Shown piece by piece: positions 60,318 to 64,000 of a DNA stretch of 64,000 bases; position 1 is the first letter of the stretch; the number at the start of each line of letters is the position of its first letter. The position numbers and the translations under genes are program-made. The stretch comes from SZUA-368 sp028533045. GTDB taxonomy: Bacteria > Spirochaetota > Spirochaetia > DSM-2461. The stretch is from assembly GCA_050031985.1 (NCBI GenBank), contig JBNAIG010000035.1:248001-312000 (forward strand). The letters are read 5' to 3'. The notes beneath the pieces were generated by a model that ran no database searches, had not been told where the DNA came from, and saw only the letters and a program-made list of their open reading frames with translations.

Positions 60318-61847
60318 ATGATTAACAGAACCATAATTTTCTTTCTAACCATTGCCTTATTCCTGACATCCTGTGGACAAAACCGTCAAGTTGGTTCTTC
60401 CAAAAAACCGGAAGCGGGACAAACCATCATCCCCGATTCGGGCCGGGAAACATCCAAGACCAATGAAACATCCCTTACTCTTAACAGCTCCGAAGAAGAA
60501 AGCACTCTTATTCCCTATATTCCCATCGAAGCAAAATGGAATATTGTCAAACTCATAGATGTTAATCTTGACGGGGATACAAATGAAGAGCAAATAATCA
60601 TTCTCGAACCAAAAGAAGGTGACGATAAGATTCTTGAAATATGGATATCCGATTACAGCACCTCATCCAATTCACATATCCTTGCCTGGAAAGATAAGCT
60701 ATCCGTAAAGACCAGTGAAAAACTCATCATAACAGTCAACGAATCGACGAATCAGGGACAATTTGAAATCTATATCATCGGTTTCGATTCCAGGGACTAT
60801 CATACGATCGATGTATTTTATCCCCTCTCGGACCAGACTCCCAAATACAAAAATATCTTTTCCCAATCGGTTAAAGGCACGATTGAACTATATTACCCTC
60901 AAACAGCCGGCTCATCCCTTAGTGATGACTACGGCACACGGGTGCGGATATCTCCCCAAATTATCATCACCGAGGCTGATGAAACCGCATCGAACAGCCT
61001 CGACTCTATCGTTACAACCTGGGAGTTATCCTACTCCCCCCTCCGGTATAAAGTTATTTCCACAAGAAAAATCAGACCTCAGAAAGAACAGGAAGAGATG
61101 CTTCTTGGACTAATGAGCGGCACTACCGACGATTTTGAAAACCTCCTGTCCGATTACTGGTACAAAGAAGAAAGCAATAACGGAGCTATATATATGCTCA
61201 ATATTGACAATAAAAATGAGTCTGTAGACCTACTTACTTTGACCAATTTTGAACACTTCAACTGGGATACTTCATATAAATATAGTTATGCTCCCAGACT
61301 TAACATTTATGCAACTAGCGAATATATAGATTCGGTCAAAGAGAAACTCACCATAGATGTAATCAATACGGACACCGTTAAATTATCCCTTTTTGACAAC
61401 GGTTCCCCAAATCAGAATCTCTCCTGGTCGGGAACCTACAAAAGAATGACCGAAGGCATGAAGCTTTCCCTCATAAAAGAATACGTTCGGACAATCAATT
61501 CGGATACCTTCGAATTAAAAGGCAAATACAAAAGCACAAATGGGGAAGAACTGTTTTTCGATAATAATACTTTTACCCTGAGCCGGGAGGGGAGCTCAAA
61601 ACTGGAAACGGGCTATTTCACTCTCTTCATACTTAATAAAACGCAGCTTATGGAACTGGTTTTTTATGACAATAGAGGAATTATAACAAAGAGGGAACAG
61701 TACCTCTTTTCCTATAACGTAGAAGACAATAAGGAACACAGAATAAGAAGCTTCCTTATTAGTTCGGGCCAAACTACGGCCCACGGCTTTACCCCCTCCG
61801 ATGAAAGGGAAAAACGGTTCGAACAAATAGAACTACTATCCAATTAG
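60318..61847 (+). CDS. Lipoprotein of unknown function, possibly pallilysin-related
   Basis: 509 residues. The N-terminus has a signal peptide with lipobox LTSC (FFLTIALFLTSCGQNRQ), so lipidation is predicted. A Ser/Thr/Glu-rich linker is followed by KLIDVNLDGDTNEEQIIIL, an FG-GAP/dockerin-like Asp-rich loop. Beta-rich segments run to the end. It recalls spirochaete lipoproteins annotated as pallilysin-related adhesins, but I cannot confirm this; no metalloprotease HExxH is seen. The 3' end overlaps the converging TPR gene by 4 nt. Confidence 0.65.
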   Translation: MINRTIIFFLTIALFLTSCGQNRQVGSSKKPEAGQTIIPDSGRETSKTNETSLTLNSSEEESTLIPYIPIEAKWNIVKLIDVNLDGDTNEEQIIILEPKEGDDKILEIWISDYSTSSNSHILAWKDKLSVKTSEKLIITVNESTNQGQFEIYIIGFDSRDYHTIDVFYPLSDQTPKYKNIFSQSVKGTIELYYPQTAGSSLSDDYGTRVRISPQIIITEADETASNSLDSIVTTWELSYSPLRYKVISTRKIRPQKEQEEMLLGLMSGTTDDFENLLSDYWYKEESNNGAIYMLNIDNKNESVDLLTLTNFEHFNWDTSYKYSYAPRLNIYATSEYIDSVKEKLTIDVINTDTVKLSLFDNGSPNQNLSWSGTYKRMTEGMKLSLIKEYVRTINSDTFELKGKYKSTNGEELFFDNNTFTLSREGSSKLETGYFTLFILNKTQLMELVFYDNRGIITKREQYLFSYNVEDNKEHRIRSFLISSGQTTAHGFTPSDEREKRFEQIELLSN

Positions 61848-62419
61848 GGTAATATCAAGTCGTTAGGCTTTAACCTTCTCTCCCCTCTCCCGGTAAGAAC
61901 CATAGCCTCGGGGGAGGAAGGAAAATCTCTTTTAATAATCCATTGCAAACGACCCGCTTCGGGAATCATATCCAATTGCTCATAGGCATCACTCAATCCC
62001 ATAGCCCATGGGGGATAGGATGAGAGAAATAGGGATTTCTCTTCCATAATCAGGAGAGCCTCTTCCTTACGCCCCTCTTTGATCAAGCTATGAATTTGAA
62101 TGAGAAGAACATCGCCCAAAATATGGTCTTCGACATTTTCATTGGCAAGCTGAGAAGCTAATAGGGAGAGTTCGGAGAATCGGCCCAATTCAAATTGAAT
62201 CTGAAGAATTTTTAAGCGGCAGAAATGAGAACTTGAACCATCGGAGACAAGGGTAGCCCGCTCATAGGCCTCCAAAGCGGAAGTCAACCTTCCCGCAGCC
62301 AATTCTTCTGCTGCAAAAAAAATCAGACTTTCCCCCGATTCATCCTGTACCTGGGAAAAAACGGGGGCCAACAGCATTCCCCAAAAGAACACTATTGTTA
62401 ATAGACTAGATTTCCTCAT
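61844..62419 (-). CDS. Exported TPR-like repeat protein
   Basis: 191 residues. Signal peptide MRKSSLLTIVFFWGMLLAPV cut near FSQV. The mature part is helical with tetratricopeptide-like repeats: AAGRLTSALEAYERATLV, CRLKILQIQFELGRFSEL, SLIKEGRKEEALLIMEE, DAYEQLDMIPEAGRLQWII. Probably a periplasmic protein-binding scaffold. Starts 14 nt inside the LapA-like gene, so it is coupled to the folD operon. Confidence 0.7.
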   Translation of the reverse strand: MRKSSLLTIVFFWGMLLAPVFSQVQDESGESLIFFAAEELAAGRLTSALEAYERATLVSDGSSSHFCRLKILQIQFELGRFSELSLLASQLANENVEDHILGDVLLIQIHSLIKEGRKEEALLIMEEKSLFLSSYPPWAMGLSDAYEQLDMIPEAGRLQWIIKRDFPSSPEAMVLTGRGERRLKPNDLILP

Positions 62420-62750
62420 CCTTGCTTTTCCGATGGGGCAAGAGCTTTTTCTTCTCTCTTTTTTCTCCGTCTGCCAGGGACTCGGAAGAGGACTTCTGCA
62501 GTTCTTTTATCTTGTTCTTATCTTTCTTCCTGGCCTTTACCCTAGCCAGAGAACGGGCAAACCAGAAAGGGACCGTAGAAAGCAAACCTAAAAGATAGGC
62601 AGCAAAAACAACAACAATTACAGAAACTTCTTCATAATGGCCCTTTTCGTTAATCCAAATATTAATATCCGTACGATTATCCAGATTAAAACCGATAAAA
62701 GCAAAAACCATAACAACAAACAGGATAAACCCGATCAGTTTAAAGGGCAT
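62406..62750 (-). CDS. Small two-span membrane protein, LapA-like
   Basis: 114 residues. Membrane spans at about 4-22 (LIGFILFVVMVFAFIGFNLD) and 43-65 (SVIVVVFAAYLLGLLSTVPF) frame a short loop with NRTDINIWI, as in LapA/DUF1049 proteins. The C-terminal ~45 residues are very basic and probably cytoplasmic and coiled. LapA-type proteins are linked to LPS assembly control elsewhere; that role is not shown here. It overlaps folD by 11 nt. Confidence 0.7.
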   Translation of the reverse strand: MPFKLIGFILFVVMVFAFIGFNLDNRTDINIWINEKGHYEEVSVIVVVFAAYLLGLLSTVPFWFARSLARVKARKKDKNKIKELQKSSSESLADGEKREKKKLLPHRKSKDEEI

Positions 62751-63624
62751 TATTGCTTCTCCTCTCGGCGGACAATACCGTATTGTACAAAAGCATTGTA
62801 ATAGTCATGGGCCCAACGCCGCCGGGGACGGGGGTAATATAGGAAGCCTTTTCCTTCAAACCCTCAAAATCCACATCTCCCACCAGGCGATATCCCCGCT
62901 TCTTAGTATCGTCGGGAACACGATTGACACCCACATCAATAATTACAGCACCCTCTTTTACCATATCGGCGGTAATCGTATCGGGACGTCCTGCTGCGGC
63001 AATGATAATATCCGCCCTTTTCGTGTGGCTAATAAGGTCTTTTGTCCCTGTATGGCAAATGGTAACAGTGGAATTCCCCGGATGACACTTCTGCAGCAGC
63101 ATATTGGCAATGGGTTTTCCTACAATATTACTTCTTCCCACAACGACAACTTCCGCACCGGAAGTTTCGATATTTTTCTCTTCAAGAAGTTTAATAATCC
63201 CATGGGGGGTACAGGGAAGAAATGTTTCCTGGCCCAACATCATTTTCCCGACGCTAACAGGATGGAAACCGTCCACATCCTTTGTGGGAATAATACGCTC
63301 GATGACCCGATCGCTGTCGATGTGGGAAGGGAGGGGAAGCTGAATGAGAATACCGTGAATGGCATCGTCACTGTTAAGCTCATCAATTAGGGAAAGCAAC
63401 TCCTCTTCCGTCGTTTCTGCAGGCTTTCTGATATCCCGGGAATAGAGCCCCATTTCATCACAGGCCCTTTCCTTTGCCGTAACATAGGACCGGCTGGCCG
63501 GATCATCTCCAATAAGCACGACAGCCAAACCGGGCTGTACCCCTTTTGCTGTCAAAAGCGCTGCTTTTTCTTTTAACTCTTCCCTGATTCTGGCTGCTGT
63601 AGCCTTACCGTCGATCAAATTCAT
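62740..63624 (-). CDS. folD: Bifunctional methylenetetrahydrofolate dehydrogenase/cyclohydrolase
   Basis: 294 residues. It interconverts 5,10-methylene- and 10-formyl-tetrahydrofolate, and so feeds purN and formyl-Met synthesis. SYVTAKERACDEMGLYSRDI contains the active-site Tyr-xxx-Lys, QLPLPSHIDSDRVIERIIPT with KDVDGFHPVSVGKMM is the family signature, VVVGRSNIVGKPIANML binds NADP, and PVPGGVGPMTITMLLYNTV closes the site. GAGAGGAA precedes the start. Confidence 0.97.
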   Translation of the reverse strand: MNLIDGKATAARIREELKEKAALLTAKGVQPGLAVVLIGDDPASRSYVTAKERACDEMGLYSRDIRKPAETTEEELLSLIDELNSDDAIHGILIQLPLPSHIDSDRVIERIIPTKDVDGFHPVSVGKMMLGQETFLPCTPHGIIKLLEEKNIETSGAEVVVVGRSNIVGKPIANMLLQKCHPGNSTVTICHTGTKDLISHTKRADIIIAAAGRPDTITADMVKEGAVIIDVGVNRVPDDTKKRGYRLVGDVDFEGLKEKASYITPVPGGVGPMTITMLLYNTVLSAERRSNNAL

Positions 63625-63648
63625 ATATCACATTCCTCTCACAAGCTC

Positions 63649-63678
63649 TTGTTGATGAATCATATAAAGTATGATAAT
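63649..63678 (+). promoter_or_regulatory. Putative promoter of the last gene
   Basis: TTGTTG (63649-63654), an 18-nt spacer and GATAAT (63673-63678), in the 84-bp gap divergent to folD. A leader with AGAGGAA follows. Confidence 0.45.
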
Positions 63679-63708
63679 ATCACAGTACTTTTAATAAGAG
63701 GAATAGCA

Positions 63709-64000
63709 TTGAATATAAAAACACAACTATTTTTCCTGTTGATGATTATCACAGCCTGCCTTTTCCCCCTCTTTGGAGAGGAAGAAGAAATAGACGAGAG
63801 AATCATTTTGACCTATCACTCAAAGGGTGATCAAACTTTTTCCATTGAAGCCGGTTTATTCATTCCCCTTTTTACGATTGATCCGACCCCCGATGGGGAT
63901 GGTGATTCCGGTGATACCATAAACAGCTTGAGCGGACAAATGAATCTGGGAGGTTCGGGCTTTTTAAGTTATATGGGCTATCTTAACAGCAAGTTTCGCC
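63709..64000 (+). CDS. Secreted or outer-membrane protein, 3' truncated by the window
   Basis: 97 residues are visible from a TTG start at 63709, which has AGAGGAA about 6 nt upstream. The frame stays open to the window end. Signal peptide NIKTQLFFLLMIITACLFPL, probably cut near FGEEEE. The mature part starts with an acidic stretch and strand-like segments (FSIEAGLFIPLFTID, MNLGGSGFLSYMGYLNSKF), with an Asp/Gly loop PTPDGDGDSGD between them. This is consistent with the first strands of an outer-membrane barrel. Function unknown. Confidence 0.65.
   Translation, partial: MNIKTQLFFLLMIITACLFPLFGEEEEIDERIILTYHSKGDQTFSIEAGLFIPLFTIDPTPDGDGDSGDTINSLSGQMNLGGSGFLSYMGYLNSKFR

Overview
The window looks like a chromosomal segment of a free-living, probably saline-environment spirochaete (Spirochaetota). 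This is an inference. It rests on the acidic Ig-like surface protein, the family of outer-membrane barrel proteins with an N-terminal motif I associate with spirochaete genomes, the heptose-LPS genes, and several spirochaete-like proteins of unknown function. I see no rRNA, CRISPR array, insertion sequence, prophage or replication origin. There is one tRNA gene. Gene density is very high, with many 1-16 nt overlaps, and no gene-free stretch exceeds about 235 bp.

Layout. 1-4901 is the 3' part of a giant Ig-like/propeller surface protein that converges on transketolase (tkt) through a shared terminator. 7204-10926 holds a HAD nucleotidase, RNase HI, and a cassette of an outer-membrane barrel plus a beta-helix lipoprotein. 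10942-38620 is a large exopolysaccharide/O-antigen type island. It has at least ten glycosyltransferases, including three paralogues of an unusual family and a GT10 fucosyltransferase. It also has an ABC exporter, GDP-fucose synthesis (gmd, fcl), UDP-glucuronate/galacturonate synthesis (ugd and a 4-epimerase), a winged-helix regulator, a WecA-like and a WbaP/WcaJ-like initiating transferase, and a barrel protein. An MNT/HEPN toxin-antitoxin-like pair sits inside it at 32226-32965.

38680-43967 is the ADP-heptose operon (gmhB, gmhA, hldE, a GT9 transferase) ending in a second copy of the barrel protein. 44047-44747 is a second MNT/HEPN pair. 44790-56004 is a colinear housekeeping block on the minus strand: carA, carB, an unknown 571-residue protein, argS, a TerB/DnaJ protein, cmoA, purM and purN. 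tRNA-Gln(CTG) lies just upstream of carA. 56376-64000 carries lysC, a CAP-domain protein, a lipase-like hydrolase, a DHH phosphoesterase, a lipoprotein, TPR and LapA-like membrane genes, folD, and the start of a further secreted protein cut by the window edge.

How the genes fit together. ugd with the 4-epimerase and gmd with fcl supply activated uronic acid and fucose to the glycosyltransferases. The two polyprenyl-phosphate sugar transferases could start glycan chains, and the ABC transporter could flip the lipid-linked product. The heptose operon supplies the LPS inner core. The barrel proteins encoded next to both systems are candidates for outer-membrane surface assembly.

The most interesting signals are: a recurring promoter design in which the -10 box lies only 6-7 nt before the start codon (predicted leaderless mRNAs), including one symmetric divergent promoter; a glycosyltransferase whose only sensible start codon is ATT; a 160-bp structured inverted repeat at 37018-37177; and the two MNT/HEPN pairs.
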